Shown here: in pieces, positions 23,540-35,595 of the stretch | How the letters are laid out: each line of letters starts with the position of its first letter | How positions within the stretch are numbered: the first letter of the stretch is position 1 | Source of the DNA: Gnetum montanum | Lineage: Eukaryota; Streptophyta; Gnetopsida; Gnetales; Gnetaceae | DNA length: 61,774 bases | Direction of reading: 5' to 3' | Assembly (NCBI GenBank): GCA_015680685.1 | Contig: MNCI01035040.1 | Location: forward strand, 403,059-464,832 | Translations under genes and position numbers: made by a program | The notes under the pieces: generated by a model | Databases searched by the model: none | Seen by the model: the letters and a program-made list of their open reading frames with translations, nothing else | What the model was told of the DNA's origin: nothing

Positions 23540-23935
23540 TTTGCAAACTATTGGGGATGATCCATGTAGGGCTCTTCTTGATTTAGGTTCTAGTGTAAAT
23601 TTGATTTTTCAAGAGATGTAAAAAGCTTAAAACCTACTTGCACTCAAGAAGGGTAACATTCATCTTGAGTTAGTAGATTATTCCATCACTATTCCCTTGG
23701 GACTAGTGGAGGACATTGTGACCACCATCTATGGGTGGTCCTATCCTACTAATTTCCTCATGATCCAAGTTGATAATTTCAAGGGGGACTTCCCAATCAT
23801 CATGGGAATGACTTGGCTAAGTACCATTGATGCATGGCTAGGAATCAAAGACCTTTTCTTGGAGATTTTTAAGAAAATTCATTTGGAAAGATTAAGAAGA
23901 AGAGAGTTCCATGCATCACATATAGTGATGTAGGG
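23540..23935 (+). pseudogene. Aspartic protease of E2
   Basis: The active-site block is ALLDLGSSVN, then a stop, then a clean stretch 23697-23933 with VEDIVTTIYGWSYPTNFL and GDFPIIMGMTWLSTIDA. It is collinear with the proteases of E1 and E3. Confidence 0.8.
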
Positions 23936-24519
23936 TGTAATTATGTGCAAAACCTATGGGATATCAAAAGTACATCAATCCTAGCATGTAGATAGTATGC
24001 AGAAACTATGGGCATCAAAGGGACATCAACCCCATCATGCAGACAATGTGTAGATGAGACAGATATTCAAAGGTGGCTATATGTAGCAACCACAAAATAA
24101 GAAGATACCTAGTGGCTAACTGCTAATCCTAAAAGTAGCACACTTTGCATGGAATCAATTGAGAGCATAATGAGTTCCTATGTGGAAGGCATGGATGAAT
24201 TGGAGCAAGTTCATCACCAACTCTTTGATGATGAACTTGATGATACTTATTAGGGAGAGTTGGAAATTCCTCGAAATTTCAAACATGAGCCCCTAGAGTT
24301 GAAAACTCTACCTACCAACATGGAATATGCTTTTTTGAAAAATGGAAAGCTAGTAATAATCAATGCTAATTTTCTTCTGAATAAAAAGAGAATCTATTGA
24401 AGGTGATCAACAAATGGCCAATAGCCTTTGCCTAGTCATATCCTAAACTCACTAGGATTGATCCTAGGATATAGTAGCATCACATCTATACTGATCCTTC
24501 CATGAAGCCAAAGAGGTAG

Positions 24520-25790
24520 GTGCACTAATAGTTGATCCCAAATTAAAGTAGATTATCAAGGATGAGATTGAACAACTCCTCAAGGTAGGGTTCATCTATC
24601 ACGTTGTAGATAGTGAATGGATTAGCCCACTTATGATCATGCTAAAGAAAGGTGACAAGTGGAGGGTCTGTATTAACTTCAGGCTATTAAACATGACAAC
24701 CAACAAAGATCATTTTTTGTTGCCATTTGTGAACTAGGTATTGGACACTATCTCTGGGCATTGCTTATATAGCTTTATAGATGGTTATAGTGGCTATAAC
24801 CAAATTCATATTGCACCTAAAGACCAGGCCAAAACTACATTCGCAAGTTCCTAGGGGACTTTTGCATACAAAAAGATGAATTTTGGTTTATGCAATGCTC
24901 CTGCAACCTTCCAACACTTTGTCCTTAGCATTTTTCAACATTAGATTGGTAATAGAATGGAAGTCTTCATGGATGACTCCTCCACCTATGGTGCTACATT
25001 TAAGCAAGCCCTGGACCATCTTTAAAAAGTGTTGAAAAGGTGTGTGGAGACCAACCTTTGGCTCAATTGGCAAAAGAGCCATCTAATGGTCCAAGAGAGC
25101 ATTGTGTTAGGGTAAAAAATCTCACAAGCAAGGATTGAGGTGGATGCTAAAAAAATAAGGGTCATCCAAGGAATTACTCATCAGCTAGAAACTGTCAAAG
25201 ATGTCTAGTCATTTCTTGGCCACACTAGCTACTACCTGTGATTGATAGAGAATTTCTCTAAGATTGCTAAATCATTGGTGGAGCTAACAAAGAAATATAC
25301 TCTATTTGTATGGATCAAGAAATGCAAAAAGACATTCCAACAACTCATATAGAAGCTCATAGAAAATCCAATAATATGAGCACTTAACTAGTCCAAGTCA
25401 TTCCACATCATGATTAACACATTAAATTATGCCTTGGGAGCCATGCTTATGTAGTTGGACAATTAAAAACCTCCATACTACATCCATTGTATGAGCTGAA
25501 ACATTGTGGGTGCATGACTCAACTACAACACAATGGAGAAAGAACTAATGGTAGTGGTATATGCCTTGGAAAAATTCTACTATGTGCTTGGGTATAAGGT
25601 ATTTGTGCATACAAACCACAATGCAATCTACTTCCTTGTGAACAAACCAATGATGAGCCCTCTTTTCATACGATGACTTGTGATCTTGCAGAAATTTAAT
25701 CTCATGATGATAGATCAAAAGGAAACCAAAAATGTGGTTGCTAACCACTTGTCATGGTTACAATGGGACAACAAAAAGGAGGAAATCCCA
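24520..25790 (+). pseudogene. Reverse transcriptase and RNase H of E2
   Basis: It begins with a KDEIEQLLKVGFIYHVV block and has VCINFRLLNM, the FMDD catalytic box (VFMDDSSTYG, canonical DD), LNWQKSHLMVQ and SFLGHTSYY. RNase H blocks run to about 25780 (VVVYALEKFYYVLGYKVF, HTNHN). A TAG replaces the Trp of the PWGTF block at 24852; other TAGs are at 25206 and 25389. Of the three Athila-like copies this RT is the one that keeps the FMDD box. Confidence 0.85.
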
Positions 25791-27110
25791 CTTTATTATC
25801 AGTTTTCTGATGAACTCCTCTTTGCTGGTGTAGTAAATGAACAAGTGCCTAATGAATATACATGGTACGATGACATTCTCACTTATCTTCTCACTCAAGA
25901 GATGCCACAAGCTTTGGACCACATGAAGAAACAAAAATTTCTTCATCAAGCAAAATGCTTCATGGAGATCAACAAACACCTTTACAAAGTGTGTGATGAT
26001 GGCCTAGTTCATTGGTGTGTTCCTGATGCTGACCAATTATTTGTCCTTCAAGATGCTCATGAGGGTTCTTGTGGGGGCCACTATGCTAGGAGACACATGA
26101 CCATTAAGATCCTAATGGCAGGGTATTATTGTTCAATACTCTTCAAGGATGCTCACTGATTCGCTTGCTATTGTGACTACTATTAATGTGATGGTGGGAT
26201 GACCACTTGAATGGAGGGACCTTAGCAATGGATCTAATCATTGGAACCCTTCAACATCTAAGGCATTGACTTCATGGGTTCAGTCACATCCATGTCAAAT
26301 GGAAAGGCATACATCATAGTCACTATTGAGTATTGTATGAAATGGGTAGAAGTAGCAACCATCATCAACTATACATCTTCCACAACTACTCAATTTGTAC
26401 AACAGAATGTTGTAAATAGCTTTTAGGGTGCCATGTACACTAATTTCTGATAATGGTACTCACTTTACAAGCACCACCTTTCAAAAGCTCATGCAACACT
26501 TGGGGGTAGAACATAAATTAATAACACCCTGCCACCCCCAAGCTAATGATCAAGTGGAGGTTACAAATAGGAATATCACGAAGATTTTAAACAGAAAAAT
26601 TAGCAAGTATAGAAGAAACTAGAGCACAAAACTCAACAATGCCCTTTGGGCCTACCGCTCAACATGGAAACCCCCTATAGGCTATTCTCCCTATTAGCTG
26701 ATGTATGAAAATGGCCAACTCTTCCAATTCAATCTAGGCTCCTTACACTTTTAACAATCTATGACCTTGACCTTAACCTTAGACTAGCACAGAAAGAAGG
26801 ACTAATCAACTTTAATGTGCTAGACGAGAATTGATTGATGGCCTTTTCCTTGAATGAAGTGCATAAGGAATTTAGCAAACAATGCCATGACCTCAAAATC
26901 AAAAAAATAAAATTTCAACCTAAAGACAAGGCCCTTTACTAGAACCCCACACATGTACCTCCAAAGACTAAGTTTCAAACATTGTGGGAAGGACCTTACA
27001 TCATTTATGAAACCTTTCCCTCTAGGGTCATGTTGATCTACAAACCTGAAAACCAAAATAAGAAAGTTAACATGCAATAAGTTAAACCTTTCCATGAGTC
27101 CAAAAGAGCC
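25680..27110 (+). pseudogene. Integrase of E2 (partly open)
   Basis: The longest intact pol piece of the family here is 25680-26159 (159 codons). It contains the end of RNase H (VVANHLSWLQWDN) and the integrase zinc-binding start HEGSCGGHYARRH. The DDE core has GIDFMGSV (first Asp), SDNGTHFTS (second Asp, about 26437) and DQVEVTNR (Glu). A frameshift near 26420 and stops in between break it. The C-terminal region to about 27110 matches E1. Confidence 0.85.
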
Positions 27111-29160
27111 AATTCTAATAACACCTCATCGGATGTACACCCATGCTAAATCTTTTAGATCTCCTCCTTGCAACTCAATCATGGGGGAGATGGTCATCCA
27201 TGCTAACCAATCAAGTGGCTCCTTAGTTTTTATAATTTTTTGTTTTACATCTTTTTCCTTTTACACTTTTTTTTTTACATTTTTTGTTTTACATCATTGT
27301 TAGTAAATTTTATCTTTCTTAAATATTTTCCAATTTCTTTTATGTTTTACTTTATTTTGGTGTGAATTTTTCTTATGTTTTCTTGCTTCATTTTTCTTTA
27401 TTGCCAATAGGACACATTGATGCTGGAGTTGTTTGCTAATGGTGGTTTGTACTTAATTTTTTTGATTGCTAGTGCCTAGATTCTATCATTGAATTTTGAT
27501 ATTGATAACTAAGATAAAGTTTCTTTTCATGGAACAAGTACTGAGTCCATGTCATCCACCCATCCACAACAGTCTATGATGTTCCTGGTTTTGGAAACAT
27601 GGGATCCCTTTCCTTAATGAAACTTTAATGGACTTGTGACCTTGGTATTTTCCAAATTTTTAAATGGATTGACAAGGGTAATGGGACTTGATGCTCTTTG
27701 TACTTACCCAAAATCTTGAGTGCATGAGTGTTTTCATGGATTTCTTACTGTTCTACTATCAACCAATAATAGGAAGTTAAAATCTTTGCATGGTGTGGTT
27801 CCCATCCAAAAATCCATAAAAACATAAAATTTGAAAAAAAAAACAATGGGAATTCAAAGCATATCCCTTAGACCAAATAACGAGCTACAAGCACTTATTA
27901 TGAGACTAGAAAGCCATGTTACCCATGCCTAAAGATCCCCTCTAACTAAGCTCCTCTCTAACTTCCTACTTCTCTTTTCTTCTTAATAAGGAATGATTAT
28001 TAATCTTTAAGAGCATTCTTGTGTATCAAGGGAGTGGACTAGTCTTAGGATGGTTGGTTTTGATCTGTACTAAAAATTGACTTTATTGAGTCATCTAACC
28101 ATAAAATCCACAAAGGGACTTTATGTTACCACTATTCATAACTCCATTTGACCTTATTTCTCATCCACCAATGCTTTCGGCTTTTTACCTCACTGCTAAT
28201 TTTCATGTCTTTTTCAATGTCTTAGTTTGATGTGTTGAAATTCTTATATAGATTCTTCTAGATTTGGTCCTTAACTTTTCATAATCATTCATCAACTACA
28301 GAGTCCATGGACTCCTTAGTTTAAGGATATGCAAGGGCAAAAAGGGCATGAGCATGCTATGGCAAGGATCGACTTGCTTATCTCTTGGTTGGGTTAGTTA
28401 ACTTCTTTATCCTTAGGCATTTGTGCAATCAAATCTTCCACATTCCCCATAAGTTGCCCAACTATATACTCCTTAATGGTATTTCTTCCAACAAAATCTC
28501 ATTCTCCAATTTTGTGAACCATCTGAGCCCTCTTCAAGTATTTCATCATGTTCATGACTTTTCTAGCTCTCTGAGGACTCTAAATTCAAGCTTAAAATCC
28601 TTGTATTTCTTCAAATATTCAAAGTAAAAATTTTTTTGCATCAACTCCGTCCATGGGAGGGATGCATAGACAAGACCTTTTTGACAAAATCCCATCAATA
28701 CAAGGTAAAAAACATCTATATATACATGATGATCCTTAATAATTTTTTTACATGTGTGCTTAAATGAGGAAGGGAGTTTTTGAATTTTCCAAAGCCTAGA
28801 ACCTTCCAATAACCATAACCTCTAAACTATTTGTCTGATTCACTTCATTCTTCAGTCCTATAGCTACCAGAGGTAAGCTCTTTATCATGGGGACCACAAA
28901 CCTTAGGTTTTTGATGAAAAAAATTTTCAAAATTTTTCTCTCTCATAAAGTTTTAACTAATAAACTAACATCAAAACATCAATTTATGAAATTTAAACCC
29001 TTCAAACAAGCTCTGGTGACATTTAAAATCAAAGAACATTAAAATAATCAATCAGCCATGGTCAAAACTTACCCTAACTATAACTACCCAACGAGATAAG
29101 GAACTTGAATGTTATAAGTTACACATTGTATGCTAATCCTTGCTTATGATGTGACCACAA
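27111..29160 (+). other. Spacer between integrase and the extra ORF in E2
   Basis: It begins with the C-terminal VIHAN region and a T-rich tract with repeated TTTTACA words (about 27230-27305). About 1.8 kb without credible ORFs follows, aligning with 11665-13250 of E1. It ends at TGATGTGACCACAA just before the ATG at 29161. Conservation in two elements and position before an additional ORF would suit an intron or leader of a spliced or subgenomic mRNA; that is inference. Confidence 0.6.
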
Positions 29161-31760
29161 ATGGCACCAAAAGGAAAGCACACATAGAAAGGAGGTTTGT
29201 CCCAACTAAGAGACAAATGACCAAGAACTAGAAGGGGCCAAGAATAGGCCCATGGGCAAGTAGCTAAAACCCACATAATGAGACCTCTCTGGGAGGAGCC
29301 CAAAGTGAAATTTATTAGGAAGATTCCTAAAGACGTAGCCATAACTAGACAGTCACATCGAGATGAGGCACCAAAGCCAAGACCAAGCCTTGAGGTCATC
29401 CTAATAGATGCTTGCCTCAATCAAATCAAATCTAAGAAGGTACTGAAATTGGTGCTCCAAGAGTTAAACTTTGGACCTTTCTTGGAGTTCACTCCTCTAG
29501 AAGTTAAGACGCAATTGCACAACTCTCCCATGTGGCCCATCATCACTTCCAGTGGGAAGTGGCACATAGGAGAGAGCTACCTTTTCTAGAACAATAGGCA
29601 GGCCATTTCACCAGTCAAAATCAAGGACATTTCTATGTCCTACTTAGTGAGAGCAATTTCAAAGACCCCTAGGTTGCTAAAAATTAGGGCCAATCTTGCA
29701 AAAATTTCAACACAAGTAGATCCTCACGTCAACAAAGAATTGATGTAGTGGTGCTATAGAGTTGATCACAAAGAGTTTGATGCACTCACCATGGTGGAAC
29801 ATGCATACTTCAAAATTGCAACCTTTTACCTCAATCCAATGATGATGCCAAGCAAACTCACAACCTTCTCTACCTATGCAGATGCCACTCTAAGTGGAAG
29901 ATTTCTAGTCAACCTTCCATAGCTGATCTATCTTAAATAAAAAAATAATTCAAGAAGAAAAAACATGGAAGGAGGGTACTTCCCTTTTCATGCCTTATCT
30001 GAAAATTATGCAAGAGGAGAGGCATAGCATGCTACACAAATGATTCCATCCGACATGTCCCAATCACCTCTTGGATAAGAATGATGAAGGATAATGTGCC
30101 TACCAAAGTCATTTAAGAAGAGAAGCAACAACCACCACCTCCACCATCCACTCACGAAGAAACACTAGAGACCTATGCTACCATTGAGTGCATGCATGAA
30201 CTCAAGAGTAGCTCTTGCAATAGTAGCAGGTAGGAATAAGTGGTGGTGATTCATCTATGTATAGGTTAGTGATGAACCACCTCAACGAAGTGGCTTGAAC
30301 CATCACTTAGATGGAAGGTGGGACATCAATTTTGTCAGCCCAACAAATGCAAGCACCTACAAGGTCAAATCCAATGGCCTAAAAGGTAACACCTAGAAAT
30401 CTCTAGGGATGACACTACCTTTCTAATACATTTGGAGGAGGGTGAGTGGTAACTATTCTAGTAATGCAGCACCATGGGCAAGAGACAGTGACTGAAGTGG
30501 TTACTAACAAGGTGGTTGAAGCATTAACACACCTGTAGTGTCTATACCAAATATTTCTACACTCAGAGATGTACAGACATCTATAGGAACTCTTAGTGGC
30601 TGATTGAGTGCAACCCAACATGAGGAATTGCTAGACCAATTGGTGGGAACTAGGCAACCAATTCCAGATGTCTTTGACCTTCTAGATACCATCATTACAA
30701 CCCAGTAAAAGCTGTTAGAAGCAAGGGACAAGTGCATCATAATGGAGGGACAACTTGAAACAACCAAGGCTAAAAACCAATGCTTGGCTATGGAAGTTGC
30801 CAATCTAAGAGCCTNGAGATCTTGATCACAGAAAACCATCACCTACAGAATGTTGATGCGTAGAAGCAAAAAATGGCAGATTTTATCCATCAACAATAAG
30901 AGAAACTAGCTAAGGTGAATGTAGAGTTGAGGAGACTGGTAGTAAAAAATCAAAACCTCTCCATGGAGAAAGTCTATGCCTTATGTCAAAAATATGTAAT
31001 CAAGATTGCCTCCTAGAAGAATAAGGCCTTGAAGTTTGAAAGAATGAAGAGTTACTACAAGGACTAGGTGGGATTGTTCAAAGAAACCAACAAGAAGGAA
31101 ATTCAATTAGTAAAGGAAAAAGTCAATGAGGCCCTCTAGTAGCTCCAGTAACGAGATGACATGTGGCAGCTTATCTTTGATGGGTGAAACATATACAATA
31201 AAGCTAAAATCCACCTAAAAGAGATGCAAATTAAGGAGATTACTGAATACATGAAGCTTTCCAGTCTCCACTATGTAAACCTAGCAATGCTAACTATTAG
31301 AAGGCCATAGTCAAAGTTGGAAAAAAAAGTGGCCAACTTGTACTTGTTGTACGAGGTAGAGTTCAAGCACCATAAGGAGACCAAGCAAAAGCTTGAGACA
31401 GCAAATGCAGAACTCAAGGTTCTATAGGAAAAGTTCACCAATCAAAGGTCAACTGCTAAGAACTTGGCCAAAAGGATGAATGATTTCCAAGAGCTTCATA
31501 ATGCACTCAGAGTGTTCACCATCGAACATAAATAGTTCACTACTTGGTTCATGAATGTGGAGTTATTCCTAACAATGCCTTGTCCATGGAATATTCCCAT
31601 TTTGGCCCACATTGGTGATGCAATGGACCATGAATGATCTCCAAAGTAAGGAGGAGAAGATGAAGGCACTATTTTATGTCTTCTATCTTTCACCAAAAGT
31701 TGCAACTACCACTAAACAACCACCTCAACCACTACATGCACCTAAAGCAAGAGAATGTTC
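29161..31760 (+). pseudogene. Extra ORF of E2 between integrase and 3' LTR, function unknown
   Basis: From ATG 29161 (MAPKGKHT) one frame runs with scattered stops. A clean 103-codon piece lies at 29278-29589, with a basic start and the block LVLQELNFGPFLEFTPL. A middle region follows with HKEFDALTMVEHAYF (about 29765-29815). From about 30700 to 31500 there is a long, charged, helical region rich in Glu, Lys, Gln and Leu that looks like a coiled coil. The tail is Pro/Thr-rich. E3 keeps a homologue of the last third (51645-52440). I see no membrane anchor and no known domain. Athila-type elements often have an additional ORF at this place, sometimes called env-like, but no envelope feature is visible here. 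A single undetermined base (n) is at 30815. Confidence 0.7.
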
Positions 31761-32029
31761 TTTAGAACCTTAGGACCCTCCACCACCTTGGACTATCTAA
31801 ACTTCTTCATCATCTTCACATCATTTGAGGAGTTGTATTGGTCAATTTTATCCTGGTGTTCAATTTTGTTATCTTAAACACCAAAATTTTGTAATGATTA
31901 TAAACCATACACTTCGACACTCAGTTTTTGTTGTGTTTATTTCATGTGCCTATAGTCGGTCAATAATCCCATACCTTGCCAAAATTTGTAAGAAACTTAA
32001 GGAAGAGTTTTAATTTAGTCATGGGCATA
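31761..32029 (+). other. 3' internal end of E2
   Basis: Noncoding stretch matching 1-133, 13380-13588 and 52440-52640. It ends in TAGTCATGGGCATA, the likely polypurine tract, just before the LTR. Confidence 0.7.
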
Positions 32030-32931
32030 TGATGAGCAATCATTAGGCTATGTCTATGGGATTCCGTCAACATGACCCTATCAATGGGATCTCATCAACA
32101 CAACCCCATCAATAAGATCTCATCAACGTGATCTCATCGACACAGGGTTTGACCCATTGACATGTACCTGTCAATGGGACACCATATTTCTACCTATAAA
32201 TGTGCACCTACCCATCCCATTTATTGCATTTCTTTCATAGTTATAGTGAAGTGTTTCTATTTTTTCCTCTCAAAGGTTATAATATTTTCTAAGTGCCCAC
32301 AATAGGAGTCAAAGTGTGTATGGATCTTTATTCGAGCATTGTTGTACCTGAGCACTTCAATGCAAACAAAAATAAAGATGATCTTTTTTTATAAACCTTG
32401 CAGCACTTAGAATAGCTTAATTGTTTTCTTATGCATTTAATATTCATGAAATTTACTTTAATTTTTAAGTAATTAATAAATATTTATTTAAAAGCACACA
32501 TAAGTACAACCACTTTGAGCATATGCTTGGTGGTTGGTAATCCAAGTAACACTTAAAGTTTGGTAACCCAGTAGCATTATAATGTATTCAAGATGTGTAT
32601 GACATGTGGGAAAAAATGCTTATGTTAGGATTAATTAGATATTAGCTAGTTATTATATTAATTTAGTAATTAATTACTTTATTCCTTATTCTTTATTCTT
32701 AGGTGACTTAAAACATAAAAGATAAAATGATAAAAATCATATGTCTCAGTTACCCTTAAACATACCCTTGAACTTCACAACTGGAACTAGGAAGACAATG
32801 ATTGCAATAGTTAGTTTTACCTCCTAGAATCAATGTACTTAGAAAACTAAAGTCTTTGGAATTTGACTGAATCACTAGGTGAACGCTAGTGATTCGTATG
32901 ATTGGGTGTAGGGTATACTTGCTGCTCATCA
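32030..32931 (+). repeat. 3' LTR of E2
   Basis: 902 bp, TGATGAGC to GCTCATCA. Its U3 has an additional CATCAA/GGGATCTC repeat unit compared with the 5' LTR, which explains most of the length difference. The ends flank the target duplication ACATT at 32932-32936. Confidence 0.9.
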
Positions 32932-33730
32932 ACATTTTTCTTCTTCTTGGATCCTTTCTCACCTTCATAAGCTTTGGATTTCTTTCCTTTAGAAGATTTA
33001 GAACCTCTAATATACCCTTGAAGTTTCTTCTTAGCCTTAATAGCTAATTCAAAAGCCTCATCCAATGTTTGAGGCTCATAGAACATTAGGTCTTGTTTAT
33101 ACACCCTTTTGAGTCTTTCTTGAAAGTTGGATAATTGCTCATAGTCATTCCAATGAATTTTTACAATCTTGAAGGTCTTACAAAAATCCATGTTGTATTT
33201 CTTTACACTATTATCATATTACCTTGGGTATTTTATTTTTTGGATGGTCTCTTATCTATGATAAGTCTTCCCAAATTTTTTCTTGAGCACGAACTACATT
33301 AAAAACCAATCTTTGATAAGAGTACCATTACTCACCTTGTAAGAATGATTTTCCTTCTCCCACCATACAAGTGCCATGTCTCTCAATTTGGATTTAACAT
33401 ATGACACCTTTTCATGATTTTCAACATCTTCAAGTTCAAAATACTTATTAATTATTTTTAGCCAAAAGAGAAAAGATTCAATTCCTTCAATGTCATTAAA
33501 GGATTTGACTTTCATATGAGGCATCATTGAAGCGTGTCTAAAAGCTTTTGTAAGAATGACTTCAATTCCTTCACCTTTCTTTCTTTAGAGCTTAGAAGAT
33601 AGTTCTTCCTTTTCTTTCTTTGGAAAGATAAATCCTTGAGATTTGTTCTCAACACTATGAGCATGAAAAAAGGCATCATCTTAATCTTCATCTTCTCCAA
33701 GGTCTTCATTTTTAAAAGTAAGATCTTATT
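32932..33730 (-). pseudogene. N-terminal gag of minus-strand element M
   Basis: Reading right to left, it has a Ty3/gypsy-like gag core. The blocks are ESFLFWLKIINKYFELEDV, VSYVKSKLRDMALVWWEKE and IKDWFLM (33294-33527), then KYNMDFCKTF and LDEAFELAIKAKKKL (32886-33191), ending in a Lys-rich run. At 32932 the reading meets the E2 target duplication, and its continuation with the zinc knuckle is at 19883 and below. Scattered stops and frame changes are present. Confidence 0.8.
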
Positions 33731-34280
33731 GAAAAGATAACATTAAGGAATATCTTTAAGAAAGTCTTAATGAAGAATTTCATGAATTTTACCCTTTCTT
33801 GGATGCTTTTGGTGAAGTAGCATATTTTTTTTTCTCTTCAATCTTTTTAAGTTTCTCAACAATAAGCTTGAGAGCATTTTTCATGTCATCCATGTCTCTT
33901 AACAAAACTTGAACTTTCTTCTTCTATGAAAGCATGATGGAAATTGATCTAAAAGGTAAATTTTCTATAATTCTATAAGGAAAGATGAAATTTTCAAGAT
34001 TTTCCAAGGAATGTTACAAGAAATAATTAAATCTTAATAGAAATGAGGACAAGATCTTCAAATCCTATCTAGTATAAGTCAATGGTTATACAATTCCATA
34101 ATTATCTTTCAATTCCTAACAGTTATGATAAACTTAGGGATCAAAGAAAAATTTTCAAATCCTATGATGAGTGGAAAAAGAAGCAAGAGAGAATTCATCC
34201 AAGCTTAAGGATTTGAGGTGATTCTTTGTAATTGAAATGAGAATTATTCACTTGAATGTAATTCATTTCAATTCCAAGCT
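33731..34280 (-). other. 5' untranslated or degraded gag start of element M
   Basis: AT-rich, with low-complexity Lys/Glu-rich frames on the minus strand and no recognisable domain. Confidence 0.4.
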
Positions 34281-34293
34281 ACTCTAATACTAA
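34281..34293 (-). promoter_or_regulatory. Possible primer-binding site of element M (tRNA-iMet type)
   Basis: On the minus strand this reads TTAGTATTAGAGT, about 9 of 12 matches to TGGTATCAGAGC. It lies between the M gag and the presumed 5' LTR, as expected. Confidence 0.5.
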
Positions 34294-35040
34294 TTTGATG
34301 AGGAGCTCCCATGAATTTCATCATTTAAGCTCTCTTAATGTCACAAAATAGAAAATTTGAAAAGAAAATTTTATAGATGAATAGAGAATATATTCTTGCT
34401 CACATAGAGAATTTACAAGTGAAAAGAAGCACACATTCCCAAGGATAGACAAGAGATTTAATCCAATTCTCACACCATAATCAATCAAAGAAAACACACT
34501 CTCATATGAATTATGATTAAGGAACCTAACTAAGACTCTATCTCTCTCTACTTTCTTCTATCAACTCACCTCTCTCTCTTTAGACTCTCTTGGCCAAAAT
34601 GAAGGTCCAAGAGATATATTTATATCTTTTTCCCCTTCTCTTCATCTTCCCTCTTTAAATGAAAATTTTAAATCTTTAAAAATCCATAGCAAATTGTCTC
34701 AGATTCATATGAGACATCTAGGATAAAAATAAGATGTCTTAGCTAAACGTAGCCAGTTTACAAAGAAGACATCTTGTAGTTAGGGGAAACATCTTGAAGA
34801 TGGAGGAGACATCTTGCAAATATGTGAGACATCTTGGAGGAGATGTCTTATCTTAGGTGAAGACAAATTGGACTTTGGGGAGAGATCTTACATAAGAAGG
34901 AGATGTCTCATTTGCCAAGGCCAAAAATAAAGATGCTTGTTTTGAGGTCTAGAACCTTTAAACACTTTTTTAAAAAAACTACCCATAGACCCTAGAATCC
35001 CCTAAACATGCCAAAACTCAAGGGAAAGATCCTATCATTA
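34294..35040 (-). repeat. Probable 5' LTR of element M with AGACATCT array
   Basis: Noncoding. The array of AGACATCT/AGATGTCT words is at about 34690-34910. The adjacent 34900-35040 (minus strand: GGCATGTTTAGGGGATTCTA and GGTTCTAGACCTCAAAAC) is clearly related to 57600-57740 on the plus strand. Outer border uncertain. Confidence 0.5.
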
Positions 35041-35595
35041 GAGATATGATACATTAGCTTGTTTAATGTCCACATCAAGTGGTACATCACAAAAATTATT
35101 GGCCATTAACCAAGATCCTACTAAATCCTTCTCTAAATTCATTTTCTAATGGACATTAATAACAATGAAACTTAGTCATCCACTTTTTAATGATCAACTA
35201 TTAGATATTTTCATAAGATCTATCATTGATTATATCAAAAATATGTTGGTCTATCCTAGGTAGTGTTCATGACACCATCACTTCTACTAAGCATATTAAG
35301 AAGATGTCTATTTAACGCAATCATCTATAATAAGTTAACTTTAAAAATAAAACTAATAAGATAGCTCAATAAAAGGCCTTACAGAATGCAACATAAATAG
35401 TAGCTTTCATAAATCAAACTTCACTAGCACCCTCATCCACCCCCAATTATTCTAAAAAAACTTCATCAAATGATGGAAAAAAAAAGAAGAACCTAAATAT
35501 TCATCCAAATATCATAACTTTCCAATGACCTACACTCAGCTCTATAACATGCTACTAAGAAGTAGGTGCATAATTCCAAAACAATTCTTTGAGAA
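35041..35595. other. AT-rich sequence, nothing recognised
   Basis: Short, stop-rich frames only. It may be the decayed gag core of the Tat-like remnant that follows, but no motif supports this. Confidence 0.35.

Larger units (their letters stand above)
19884..32931 (+). mobile_element. Athila-like Ty3/gypsy retrotransposon E2, structurally complete
   Basis: A 13048-bp insertion with both LTRs (864 and 902 bp), ends TGATGAG and CTCATCA, and a perfect 5-bp target duplication ACATT at 19879-19883 and 32932-32936. Order: 5' LTR, primer site, gag, protease, RT, RNase H, integrase, about 2 kb spacer, an extra ORF (29161-31760), 3' LTR. All genes carry stops. It sits inside the gag of minus-strand element M, so it is younger than M. 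It is the longest and most complete Athila-like copy here and the reference for the other three. Confidence 0.93.

Noticed and set aside
30815-30815. Ambiguous base n
   Set aside because: Sequencing or assembly uncertainty, not biology. It may affect the reading of the extra ORF locally.
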